The notes under the pieces were generated by a model. The model was given only the letters and a program-made list of their open reading frames with translations. It searched no databases and was not told the origin of the DNA. This document shows positions 1 through 8,025 of a DNA stretch of 64,000 nt, piece after piece. Positions within the stretch are counted from its first letter, which is position 1. The number at the start of each line of letters is the position of its first letter. Position numbers and translations under genes: made by a program. Origin of the DNA: Pseudomonadota bacterium (GTDB lineage Bacteria > Pseudomonadota > Gammaproteobacteria > Steroidobacterales > Steroidobacteraceae); assembly GCA_025356075.1 (NCBI GenBank), contig JANXUT010000088.1, forward strand, positions 18,592-82,591. The letters run 5' to 3'.

Positions 1-2
1 CG

Positions 3-2252
3 ATCGCGATCCAGGTGCTCGGCGTCGATGTCATCCAGCGCGTGGCCGCCGAGGACATGGGACAGCTCGTGCGGATCGTTCCCGGGCTCGTCGTCTCCGG
101 TGACAGCCCGACCCAGCCCCACTATCAGCTGCGCGGCATCGGCGCGAGCGACTTCGGTGTAGGCACCGAGCCTGCGGTCGGCGTCTATCTCGACGGCGTC
201 TACGCGGCGCGCTCGGGCGCCGCGTTCCTCGCGTTCAACGACATCGAGCGCATCGAGGTCCTGCGCGGCCCGCAGGGCACACTGCTAGGGCGCAGCAGCG
301 CCGCCGGTGCCATTTCGATCGTCACGAAGAAGCCGAGCGACGTGCTCGAGGGCAGCCTTGACGTGCGCCTCGGCAACGAGGGCAAGCAGCGCTACGAGGG
401 CATGCTCAACCTGCCGCTCGGAGAGGGCATGGCGCTCAGGTTCAACGCCGTCAGCAACAAGGCCGACGGCTTCCTCACGGATGCCGCGACCGGCCAGAAG
501 CTGAACCCGGAGAAGAACTGGGCGGGGCGCGCGGCCTTCCGCTGGGACATCAGCGGCGACACCCAACTCCAGCTCGCCTGGAACCACGATTCGGTCAATC
601 AGCTCGCGCGCGTCGCGATCGGGTTGATCCCCGTGCCGGCCGTCGGAGTACTGCCTGCACCGGTAGGTCCCGCGGACACGGGCGCCGGCTGGCTGAACCC
701 AATCACGGCCCCGATCTACAACGACGTCGTCGGCAATGAGGAGTCTCGCAAGCTCGACGACCTCGTGCTCAATTTCGACCACCACTTCGGCGATGTCGAT
801 TTTCATTCGACCACGGACTGGCGCCAGTTCCGGACCAGGAACCGCGAGGATGAGGACGGCACGAACCGGATCGCAACTTACTTCGACACCGCCAACGTCG
901 AGCACAACGACGCCTGGTACCAGGAGTTCAGGCTGTCCGGCAAGACGCAGGCGGTCGACTGGGTCGCAGGCATCAGCTACTCGTCCGAGCATGCGCAGCA
1001 GGCGAGCGACACGCACACCTTCACCGACGGCATCGACACGCTCTTCTCGAACCTGTGTCTGGCCGGGCCCGCGAGCGGCTGCTCCGCGGTGTATGGACCG
1101 CTGAGCGCCGGGCTCGCGCAGGCCGGCGTGCCGATCAACCTGCTCGGGCTGCCGTGGCGCGAAGTGATGTACGACGATGGCCGCTTCAAGTCGCTCGGCG
1201 TATTCGCCGATGCCATCTGGCACGTCGCCGACAAGGTCAACCTGACGACCGGCCTGCGCTATTCGCACGACAGCAAGGATTTCACCTGGCTCGCTCCTAG
1301 CCGCGAGGCGACGGAGCTCGACGGCTACGCGGCCATAATCAACGCCAACCCGCAGCTCGCATCCTTCGGCATCATCGTGCCACCGATTCCGAACCTCATC
1401 TTCTCCTACCCCGGACTGCAGGGCGTCCCCTACTCGACCTCAGGCTCTTGGAGCGATCTCAGCCCGCGCGTCGTTCTCGACTACAAGCCCGATCCGAACG
1501 TGATGCTGTATGCCTCCGTGGCCAAGGGCTTCACCCCCGGCGGCTACGACAGCGTCGCGATCAACGGCAAGTACGACAACGAGCACGTCTGGAACTATGA
1601 GCTCGGCTTCAAGACAGCGCTGCCCGAGGCGCACGTCGTTCTCGACGGCGCGCTCTTCTACTACGCCTACAAGAACAAGCAGTCGCTGGTCCTCGACACG
1701 ACATCGCTCAGCATTCCGGAGTACGTGACCTCGACCAGCGACCAGAAGGCGTACGGCGTCGACCTCGACGCGCGCTGGCAGCCGGTCACCCCGCTCACCT
1801 TCGGCCTCACCGTCGCGTACATCGATTCGACCTACTCGAAGTATGTCTCGCAGTACGGCACCGACCTGTCCGGCCAGCCGACCGGCGAGCCGACCCTGTC
1901 GTTCTCGGCAAACGGGGATTACTCGGTCGCGCTCAGCGATGGCGGCAGCATCGACATCTTCCTCGTCTACAGCCATCGCGGCGCCGTCAGGTGCAATGCG
2001 GATGCGGTCGCGACGAAGACCTGCCTGCCGCAGGCGCCGTTCCCGCTCGGCGTCGCCGAGAACATCGCCGACGGTCGCATCGGCTGGCACAGCGCGGATC
2101 GCAAGTGGGGCGCGTCGCTCTACGGCACCAACCTCCTCGACAAGCGCTATGTAACCGGGATCAACGGCATCACGGCGGCGACATTCGGCACGCCGATCGC
2201 CTCGGTCAATGCGCCGCGGCGGTTCGGCATTGATCTGCATGCGGCGTTCTAG
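3..2252 (+). CDS. TonB-dependent outer membrane receptor, 5' end cut by the window
   Basis: The reading frame is open from the first bases, so the N-terminus (signal peptide, TonB box, start of the plug) lies outside the window; the GTG near position 15 is not a credible start. About 750 codons remain. The plug is recognisable from LRGIGASDFG, VYLDGVY and IERIEVLRGPQGTLLGRSSAAG, followed by a long barrel with alternating aromatic strands that ends in an aromatic residue (HAAF), as outer membrane barrels do. Family members take up large or scarce substrates using TonB energy. The stop codon overlaps the next gene, a di-haem cytochrome c, so receptor and c-type cytochromes are probably co-transcribed. 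The substrate cannot be read from the sequence. Confidence 0.93.
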   Translation: MAIQVLGVDVIQRVAAEDMGQLVRIVPGLVVSGDSPTQPHYQLRGIGASDFGVGTEPAVGVYLDGVYAARSGAAFLAFNDIERIEVLRGPQGTLLGRSSAAGAISIVTKKPSDVLEGSLDVRLGNEGKQRYEGMLNLPLGEGMALRFNAVSNKADGFLTDAATGQKLNPEKNWAGRAAFRWDISGDTQLQLAWNHDSVNQLARVAIGLIPVPAVGVLPAPVGPADTGAGWLNPITAPIYNDVVGNEESRKLDDLVLNFDHHFGDVDFHSTTDWRQFRTRNREDEDGTNRIATYFDTANVEHNDAWYQEFRLSGKTQAVDWVAGISYSSEHAQQASDTHTFTDGIDTLFSNLCLAGPASGCSAVYGPLSAGLAQAGVPINLLGLPWREVMYDDGRFKSLGVFADAIWHVADKVNLTTGLRYSHDSKDFTWLAPSREATELDGYAAIINANPQLASFGIIVPPIPNLIFSYPGLQGVPYSTSGSWSDLSPRVVLDYKPDPNVMLYASVAKGFTPGGYDSVAINGKYDNEHVWNYELGFKTALPEAHVVLDGALFYYAYKNKQSLVLDTTSLSIPEYVTSTSDQKAYGVDLDARWQPVTPLTFGLTVAYIDSTYSKYVSQYGTDLSGQPTGEPTLSFSANGDYSVALSDGGSIDIFLVYSHRGAVRCNADAVATKTCLPQAPFPLGVAENIADGRIGWHSADRKWGASLYGTNLLDKRYVTGINGITAATFGTPIASVNAPRRFGIDLHAAF

Positions 2253-2880
2253 ACTCGCCCGCTACCGGCTGGTGCTCGCGATTGGGATGGTCGCGTGCGC
2301 CGGTCTCTTCGCTTCCGCCGCCTCGCCGGCCGACGGCAAGTCGCAGTACGCCGCCTGCATCCCTTGCCACGGCGCCCGGGGCGAGGGAGTAGCGGCAACC
2401 GGCGCCCCGAACATCGCCGGAAGCGCGGCCTGGTACGTCGACCGACAGCTCAAGGACTTCGCGAGCGGGGCTCGCGGCCGCGAGCCCGGCGATCGTTTCG
2501 GGGCCACGATGGCTGCGGCCGTCGCGGCAGTAGGCTCGGACAAGGACCGGGCGGCCGTCGCAGCCTACGTCGCCGCGCTACCGCCCGTGCCAGCCCCTGC
2601 CGCTGGCGCCCCGACCGACAACGGCCGGAACTACTTCAACGCGATCTGCAGCGCCTGCCACGCGGCAAGCGGTCGTGGCAACGAGACACTCGGCGCGCCA
2701 CGACTCGCGGGCGTGGCGCCTGCTTACCTCGCCCGGCAACTCGCCGCCTTCGAGTCGGGGCGCCGCGGCGCGCAGATCGGCGACCGCCTCGGCGCCCAGA
2801 TGCGCGCCGTCGCGGCGATGCTGCCGGACGCACGCACGGAGCAGGACGTGATCGCGTACGCGGCGAGCCTCAAGCCCTGA
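2239..2880 (+). CDS. Exported di-haem cytochrome c (c4-like)
   Basis: A 213-residue protein with a signal peptide (positively charged start, hydrophobic stretch, AASPADG) and two tandem class I cytochrome c domains, each with one CXXCH haem site: CIPCH in the first half and CSACH in the second. The two halves resemble each other (ARGEG/SGRGN, APNIAG/APRLAG, DRFGATM/DRLGAQM), which is the c4-type duplication. It would carry electrons in the periplasm. I chose the ATG at 2239 over that at 2209 because it starts directly at the signal peptide; it overlaps the end of the TBDR by 14 nt. The stop overlaps the next start (TGATG), so it is coupled to the peroxidase-like gene downstream. Confidence 0.9.
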   Translation: MRRSRLARYRLVLAIGMVACAGLFASAASPADGKSQYAACIPCHGARGEGVAATGAPNIAGSAAWYVDRQLKDFASGARGREPGDRFGATMAAAVAAVGSDKDRAAVAAYVAALPPVPAPAAGAPTDNGRNYFNAICSACHAASGRGNETLGAPRLAGVAPAYLARQLAAFESGRRGAQIGDRLGAQMRAVAAMLPDARTEQDVIAYAASLKP

Positions 2881-4025
2881 TGCGTCACCTCGGGCGCGCG
2901 CTGCTGGTCATCGCTATCGCATCGCCCGGGGCAACGGCAACCGCGACACCGATTGGCCTTTCCGACCGGTGTCCGGCGAGCTTCGAGCAGCGGGACGGTC
3001 GCTGTCGCCTGCGCACCGCCTACTCCCAGTACCAGTCCCTTCGCAACGCGGGCGTTGGGGGGCTCAAGACGGGCCTTCCGCCGTTTCGCGACGGGTTCAC
3101 GCCGCGCGAGATCGATCTCGGCCGGTATCTCTTCTTTGACCCGGCCCTATCCTCGAACGGCAAGGTGGCGTGTTCGTCGTGCCACAATCCGGCGAAAGCA
3201 TTCACCGACAGCCGCGGGACGAGCACCGGCGTTGCGGGCCACGAAGTGAAGCGCAACGCGCCGAGTCTCTGGAACGTGGGCTTCCTGCAGCGATTCTTCT
3301 GGGACGGCCGCGCGCACTCCCTGGAGGAGCAGGTGCAGGGCCCGCTGTACGGCGCCGCCGAGATGGGCACGACCCCGGTCCGGCTCGTCGCGACGCTGAA
3401 CGGGATTCCGGCCTACCGATCGCTGTTCACACTCGCCTTTCCCGACGCGGCGGCGGCCATTCGCAATGACCACGTCTATCGGGCCCTCGCCGCCTTCGAA
3501 TCCTCACTCGTCTCGCTCAACAGCCGCTACGACCTCTATGCCCAGGGAGTCGGAGATGCGCTCTCGCCGCACGAGCTCGAGGGCCTCAATATCTTCCGCT
3601 CGTTCGTCGCACGCTGCGCCGAGTGCCACACACCGCCGCTATTCACGAACCAGCAGGTCGCGGTTATCGGAATGCCGGAGCCATCCGGCCGTCCGCTCGA
3701 CCCCGGTGCCGGGGCAATCGCCAACGAGCCGATGTTGCGCGGCGGCTTCAAGGTACCAAGCCTGCGAAACGTCGCCCTCACTGCTCCCTACGGGCATGCC
3801 GGGCAGTTCGCGACGTTGCGGGAGACGGTTGCCTTCTACACCGGTGGCCGCGGCCACGCGGTGCCGCGCGGCGAACAGCTGCGCATCCACTGGCACATCT
3901 GGGAACCGAAGCTCTCCGAGCAGGAGCTCGACCGGCTGGTGGATTTCCTCGGCACATTGACGGACGAATCCTTTCGGCCGGAGCCGCCCACGGCCGTGCC
4001 GTCCGGTCTTCCGGTCCCGCATTAA
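2880..4025 (+). CDS. Di-haem cytochrome c peroxidase / MauG-family protein
   Basis: 381 residues with an N-terminal signal peptide. Two CXXCH sites are visible: CSSCH about 100 residues in and CAECH near residue 245, in the usual CcP/MauG layout (LGRYLFFDPALS before the first haem; PSLRN and GHAGQFATLRETVAFY in the C-terminal half). Family members reduce hydrogen peroxide with electrons from small cytochromes, or oxidise a protein or small substrate (MauG type). The neighbouring di-haem c4-like protein is a plausible electron partner. The ATG overlaps the upstream TGA (TGATG), so translation is coupled. Which of the two reaction types applies cannot be told from sequence. Confidence 0.9.
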   Translation: MRHLGRALLVIAIASPGATATATPIGLSDRCPASFEQRDGRCRLRTAYSQYQSLRNAGVGGLKTGLPPFRDGFTPREIDLGRYLFFDPALSSNGKVACSSCHNPAKAFTDSRGTSTGVAGHEVKRNAPSLWNVGFLQRFFWDGRAHSLEEQVQGPLYGAAEMGTTPVRLVATLNGIPAYRSLFTLAFPDAAAAIRNDHVYRALAAFESSLVSLNSRYDLYAQGVGDALSPHELEGLNIFRSFVARCAECHTPPLFTNQQVAVIGMPEPSGRPLDPGAGAIANEPMLRGGFKVPSLRNVALTAPYGHAGQFATLRETVAFYTGGRGHAVPRGEQLRIHWHIWEPKLSEQELDRLVDFLGTLTDESFRPEPPTAVPSGLPVPH

Positions 4026-4046
4026 CTTCATCCGACGGAGAGCGAC

Positions 4047-5585
4047 GTGAACAAGAAAGCCATCGTGTCCCTGGTCGTCGTCGCGGTGCTCGCGGCCGCC
4101 GCGGGCTACCTGTACGCGCGCCGCAGCGTCGTCGCGGCACCCCAGGTCGCCGCACAGTCGACCAGTGCCGGGCTCGCGGCCGCGCGCGGCGCGGGCGCCG
4201 GCGGATCGACCGCGTCCCTCGAGACCGGCCGCCCCGCCGGCAAGATCATCACCGTGAAGGCGGGTGAGGCGATCCAGAGCGCCGTCGCTGCGGCGCAGCC
4301 GGGCGATACGGTACAGGTCCTCCCGGGCACGTACCACGAGACCGTCTACATCGACAAGGACGATATCGCTCTCGTCGGTGTTATCCACGGCGCGGACTGG
4401 CCGACGCTCGATGGCGAGCGCAAGCGCAACGACGCAGTCCTCTACTCGGGCAACGGTATCCGCGTCGAGAACCTGAAGATCGTGAACTTCAAGGGCAACG
4501 CGATCATGGGGCAGGCGGGCAACAACTTCATCATCCGCCACAACTGGATCGCGAACGCGGGGGTTTACGGGATCTTTCCTGAGTTCGCGCAGAACGGACT
4601 CATCGAGCACAACATCCTGACCGGCATCGAGGACGCGGCGATCTACGTCGGCATGTCCGACAATATCCACGTTGCGCACAACGAGGTGTACGGCAACGTC
4701 GCCGGCATCGAGGTCGAGAACTCCCGCCACGTCATCGTCGAGCACAACCTGGCCTACGACAACGCGGGCGGCATCCTCACGTTCATTACGCCGGGCCTGC
4801 CGATCAAGACGACGTTCGATGTGATCATCCGCGACAACTTCGTCGTCGCGAACAACCACAAGAATTTCGGCGCACCCGGTTCGATCGTGTCGGGCGTCCC
4901 GAGCGGCACGGGCGTCATCGTGATGGCGGCGGATGACGTCATCATCGAGAACAACGTAATCCGCGACAACAAGAACGCCGGCATCATCGTGGCGGATCAC
5001 AAGTCGTTCGCCAACATCACGCCGGATCCCGAGGCCGATCCGAACCCGGATCGTGTCTCGGTACTGTGGAACCTGTTCGCGAACAACGGCTACGAGCCCA
5101 TCACCGAGATCAAGGCGCTGATGGTCGCGGCACTGACGCGCGAGGGCCCGGATCTTGTGGCGGTTGGCGGCGGCACAGGCAATTGCGTGCTCGACAAGGG
5201 CGCGCTCAAGACGCTCGGCCTCGGAAGCTGGGCGTCGGGTTGCGCGAAGACGAGCACCGCCGACATCGCAACCTATCTCCTCGACAAGCCGGCACCGCCG
5301 CGCGTGCTCAAGGCTGAGGACCGGGGCAAGCTCATCTACTCGTCGGTCTGCGCCGGCTGCCACGCGTACAACGTCCGCATGATCGGCCCGCCGACCCAGG
5401 TCATCCAGGCCATGTATGCCGGCAATCCGCAGGGAATCGCCGACTACATCGCGAATCCGACCAAGAAGCGCGAGGACTTCCCGCCGATGCCGCCGCAGGG
5501 ACACCTGAGCGCCGACCTGCGCCTCGCGGTCGCAACGTACATGCTGGGCGTAAGCCAGCCGAAGCCGCCGGCCGCGGCCAACTGA
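4047..5585 (+). CDS. Right-handed beta-helix protein with C-terminal cytochrome c domain
   Basis: 512 residues. A hydrophobic segment at residues 5-24 followed by ARR looks like a signal anchor or signal peptide. Residues ~65-330 are parallel beta-helix (PbH1/NosD-like) repeats with regularly spaced NNFIIRHNWI, NGLIEHNIL, NIHVAHNEV and HVIVEHNLAYDN rungs. The last ~90 residues are a class I cytochrome c domain with CAGCH and a distal FPPMPP methionine-ligand segment. Beta-helix folds usually bind or cleave polysaccharides; the haem domain suggests electron transfer at the same site. GTG start at 4047, supported by GGAG six bases upstream. Last gene of the TBDR–cytochrome operon. The fusion is unusual; substrate unknown. 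Confidence 0.85.
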   Translation: MNKKAIVSLVVVAVLAAAAGYLYARRSVVAAPQVAAQSTSAGLAAARGAGAGGSTASLETGRPAGKIITVKAGEAIQSAVAAAQPGDTVQVLPGTYHETVYIDKDDIALVGVIHGADWPTLDGERKRNDAVLYSGNGIRVENLKIVNFKGNAIMGQAGNNFIIRHNWIANAGVYGIFPEFAQNGLIEHNILTGIEDAAIYVGMSDNIHVAHNEVYGNVAGIEVENSRHVIVEHNLAYDNAGGILTFITPGLPIKTTFDVIIRDNFVVANNHKNFGAPGSIVSGVPSGTGVIVMAADDVIIENNVIRDNKNAGIIVADHKSFANITPDPEADPNPDRVSVLWNLFANNGYEPITEIKALMVAALTREGPDLVAVGGGTGNCVLDKGALKTLGLGSWASGCAKTSTADIATYLLDKPAPPRVLKAEDRGKLIYSSVCAGCHAYNVRMIGPPTQVIQAMYAGNPQGIADYIANPTKKREDFPPMPPQGHLSADLRLAVATYMLGVSQPKPPAAAN

Positions 5586-5637
5586 GGTCGGAGGCGGGCG
5601 CGTCGCCAGACGCGCCCGAGCTCCAGGCAGCAACAGC

Positions 5638-7146
5638 GTGAGCCCGTCCTCGCCCGCCGACGCGCCTGCAGTCCATCTCGCCCAGTTTGAAAACAGCTAC
5701 GTCACGCTCCCCGAGCGCTTCTACGCGCGGGTGGGGCCGACCCCGGTCGCTATGCCGCGACTCATCCAGGTCAACGAGCAGCTCGCGGCGGAACTTGGCA
5801 TCGATGTCGGCGGCGAGGATCCGGCGACTCTGGCGGCGGTCTTCTCAGGCAACCTGATCCCGGCCGGGGCGGAGCCGATTGCCCTCGCCTACGCCGGTCA
5901 CCAATTCGGCCATTTCGTCCCGCAATTGGGCGACGGCCGCGCGATCCTGCTCGGCGAGGTTCGCGATGCGTCGGGCGCCCGTCGTGACATCCAGCTGAAG
6001 GGCTCCGGGCGCACCCCGTTCTCGCGCAATGGCGACGGGCGTGCGGCACTCGGGCCGGTGCTTCGCGAATATCTCGTCAGTGAGGCGATGCACGCGCTCG
6101 GCATACCGGCGACGCGCACGCTCGCCGCCGTCACGACGGGCGAGCGCATCCACCGCGAGGGACTGGTGCCGGGAGCGATCTTGACCCGGATCGGTGCGAG
6201 CCACGTGCGCGTCGGCACGTTTGAGTACTTCGCCGCGCGCGGCGATGCCGAGGCCGTTCGCCTGCTCGCCGACTACGCGATCGACCGCCACTATCCGGAA
6301 GTGCGGTCGACCGCCCAGCCGTACCTCGCGCTACTCGGGGCGATATCTGAGCGGCAGGCGCTTCTCATCGCGCGTTGGATGCTCGTCGGCTTCATTCACG
6401 GCGTGATGAATACCGACAACATGGTGGTGTCCGGCGAGACGATCGACTTCGGGCCCTGCGCGTTCATGGATGCGTTCGATCCGGCCGCGGTGTTCAGCTC
6501 CATCGACCGGAACGGCCGCTACGCGTATGCCAACCAGCCGCATGCTGCCCAGTGGAACCTGGCCCGCCTCGCCGAAACTCTCTTGTCCCTTCTCGATCCC
6601 GTACCGGAGCGGGCGGCCGAGCTTGCGTCGGAGGTCCTGTCGCGATTCTCCGCCCGCGTCGGGGAGCATTGGCTCGCCGGCATGCGTGCGAAGCTGGGGC
6701 TGACGACTCCTCGCGATGACGACTCGCAATTCATCGAGGGTTTTCTGGAGCGAATGCACCGGGGCCAGGCGGACTTCACGCTGACGTTTCGCGCGCTTTG
6801 CGACGCGGCCGCGACGGGGGAGGCTGACGCTCGCGTGCGAACGTTGTTCGCGAGCCCCATCGCTTACGATGAGTGGGCGCCGGCTTGGCGAGCGCGGCTG
6901 TCGGTTGATGCGCCCGACCCGGCTGCGCGTAGCACCGCCATGCGCCGCGTGAACCCCGCATTCATTCCCCGCAATCACCGTGTCGAACAGGCGATCGTCG
7001 CCGCCGTCGAGCGTGAGGACTACTCGCTCTTTTCGCGGCTGCTCGGGGTCCTGTCACGGCCGTACGCGGACTCGCAAGCCTTCGCGGACTATGCGATCCC
7101 GCCGCGCCCGGAAGAGCGCGTCACTGAGACTTTTTGCGGTACCTGA
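5638..7146 (+). CDS. selO: Protein adenylyltransferase SelO (YdiU family)
   Basis: 502 residues, typical for the SelO pseudokinase family, which transfers AMP from ATP to Ser/Thr/Tyr of proteins, with a role in redox homeostasis. Family signatures are clear: GHQFG (87-91), GDGRA (98-102), KGSGRTPFSR (121-130), NTDNM and the DFGPCAFMD segment. The C-terminus ends ETFCGT, keeping the cysteine at the place where eukaryotic SelO has selenocysteine. GTG start at 5638. It lies 52 bp after the cytochrome operon and is followed by a hairpin terminator, so it is probably the last gene of that transcript or a single-gene unit. Confidence 0.95.
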   Translation: MSPSSPADAPAVHLAQFENSYVTLPERFYARVGPTPVAMPRLIQVNEQLAAELGIDVGGEDPATLAAVFSGNLIPAGAEPIALAYAGHQFGHFVPQLGDGRAILLGEVRDASGARRDIQLKGSGRTPFSRNGDGRAALGPVLREYLVSEAMHALGIPATRTLAAVTTGERIHREGLVPGAILTRIGASHVRVGTFEYFAARGDAEAVRLLADYAIDRHYPEVRSTAQPYLALLGAISERQALLIARWMLVGFIHGVMNTDNMVVSGETIDFGPCAFMDAFDPAAVFSSIDRNGRYAYANQPHAAQWNLARLAETLLSLLDPVPERAAELASEVLSRFSARVGEHWLAGMRAKLGLTTPRDDDSQFIEGFLERMHRGQADFTLTFRALCDAAATGEADARVRTLFASPIAYDEWAPAWRARLSVDAPDPAARSTAMRRVNPAFIPRNHRVEQAIVAAVEREDYSLFSRLLGVLSRPYADSQAFADYAIPPRPEERVTETFCGT

Positions 7147-7161
7147 GCTATACGCGTACCC

Positions 7162-7188
7162 GGTCTCGACCACCCGCGAGACCCTTTT
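7162..7188 (+). terminator. Intrinsic terminator after selO
   Basis: A perfect 7-bp stem GGTCTCG / CGAGACC (7162-7168 and 7177-7183) with an 8-nt loop is followed by CTTTT, 15 bp after the selO stop codon. The U-tract is short. Confidence 0.65.
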
Positions 7189-7285
7189 CCCGCGCGCAAC
7201 CGCACTCGCTATGCTGCCAGTGCCTGCCCCTGCCGTTTGCGCAAGACTCATCCCGCCATGCTCGCTAGCTTGTCGATGGAGCGCC

Positions 7286-7600
7286 CTAGACTCCGAAGAA
7301 GAGATAGTCGACGGCCGCTAACAGCGCTGATCGAGAATCAACGAGCGTTGTCATCGGTGCAGCGAGGTCGATCTGTCGGACGCTGGTAAGCGCCGGAACC
7401 AACGCTACGAACTCTCCGGTTTCGAGCGTAACGACCGGCGTGAATCGGCCCGCAATCGGGCCGAGCGATGCGCGAGGCACCAACGGCGCGACTATCTGGC
7501 CACGCCCGTGCGCCGCGATCTCCGACTGCAGAACAACGACGAACGGATAGGCGCGGCGCGCCGCAGGGATCGGGTTCGGATGGACGTCAAACTGCGCCAT
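7286..7600 (-). CDS. ccdB: CcdB-family toxin (gyrase poison)
   Basis: 104 residues, matching the ~101-residue CcdB fold: MAQFDVHPNP start, AYPFVVVLQSEI, IVAPLVPR, FTPVVTLETGEFVALVP and a C-terminal YLFFGV that corresponds to the essential ...FWGI end of F-plasmid CcdB. Known family members trap DNA gyrase–DNA complexes. The ATG at 7600 was chosen because it gives the family N-terminus and overlaps the antitoxin gene by 14 nt, the usual coupled arrangement. Longer upstream readings are shadows of the antitoxin frame. The key C-terminal aromatic/glycine residues are kept, so the toxin could be active. Confidence 0.88.
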   Translation of the reverse strand: MAQFDVHPNPIPAARRAYPFVVVLQSEIAAHGRGQIVAPLVPRASLGPIAGRFTPVVTLETGEFVALVPALTSVRQIDLAAPMTTLVDSRSALLAAVDYLFFGV

Positions 7601-7859
7601 CGTCTGTCTCGTAATGACGACGTACGAGTTCCGCGAACGAACCGTGCTCATCGGCATACGCATCGGCGGATTCGAGGTCCTGCGCCAATTCCGCGCGCAG
7701 CGATCTGGCGATCGAATCAGCGTAAGCCTGCGCAAGTGCGTCTTCGGCGACTCGCGAGGCGTTGATGCCCGCTCGTTTCGCCTTCGCGTACAGATCTGAA
7801 TTCAACGTGAGGCTGACAGTCTGCTTTGGCGCGGCGGATTCAAACAGGGCGCGTCGCAT
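7587..7859 (-). CDS. ccdA: CcdA-family antitoxin
   Basis: 90 residues. The N-terminal half (KQTVSLTLNSDLYAKAKRAGINASRVAEDAL) is a ribbon-helix-helix DNA-binding domain of the CcdA type; the C-terminal half (ESADAYADEHGSFAELVRRHY) is the flexible toxin-binding tail. It is first in the operon and overlaps ccdB by 14 nt. As a family property, CcdA neutralises CcdB and represses its own promoter, with CcdB as corepressor. A 38-bp palindrome directly upstream is the likely operator. A chromosomal ccd pair outside an obvious mobile element. Confidence 0.88.
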   Translation of the reverse strand: MRRALFESAAPKQTVSLTLNSDLYAKAKRAGINASRVAEDALAQAYADSIARSLRAELAQDLESADAYADEHGSFAELVRRHYETDDGAV

Positions 7860-7875
7860 GCCTATTCCCCGTGAC

Positions 7876-7913
7876 TGACACGGGTAATATACACGTGTCT
7901 ATTACCAGTGTCA
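7876..7913 (-). promoter_or_regulatory. Palindromic operator/promoter of ccdAB
   Basis: A 38-bp interrupted palindrome: TGACAC, one base, GGTAATA, one base, ACACGTGT, one base, TATTACC, one base, GTGTCA. Only the single-base spacers break the symmetry. A TATATT hexamer (minus strand, 7886-7891) inside it could be the -10 element, so a CcdA/CcdB complex bound here would occlude RNA polymerase. Location is 17 bp upstream of the ccdA start. Confidence 0.75.
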
Positions 7914-8025
7914 TTCACAAGTCTCTGATACGGCTGACCTGCTGGAACCTTTCGCGTTAGCAATTGGCCTCGGCCGCGGATTGCACGTCGGGGAGGCTGC
8001 GGGGAAACGGCCGTGACCGGTCAGC

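Noticed and set aside
3639..5633. 664-codon minus-strand open frame opposite the peroxidase and beta-helix genes
   Set aside because: High-GC antisense shadow: no start context, low-complexity Arg/Val/Asp-rich translation, no family signal, and both plus-strand genes have clear domains.
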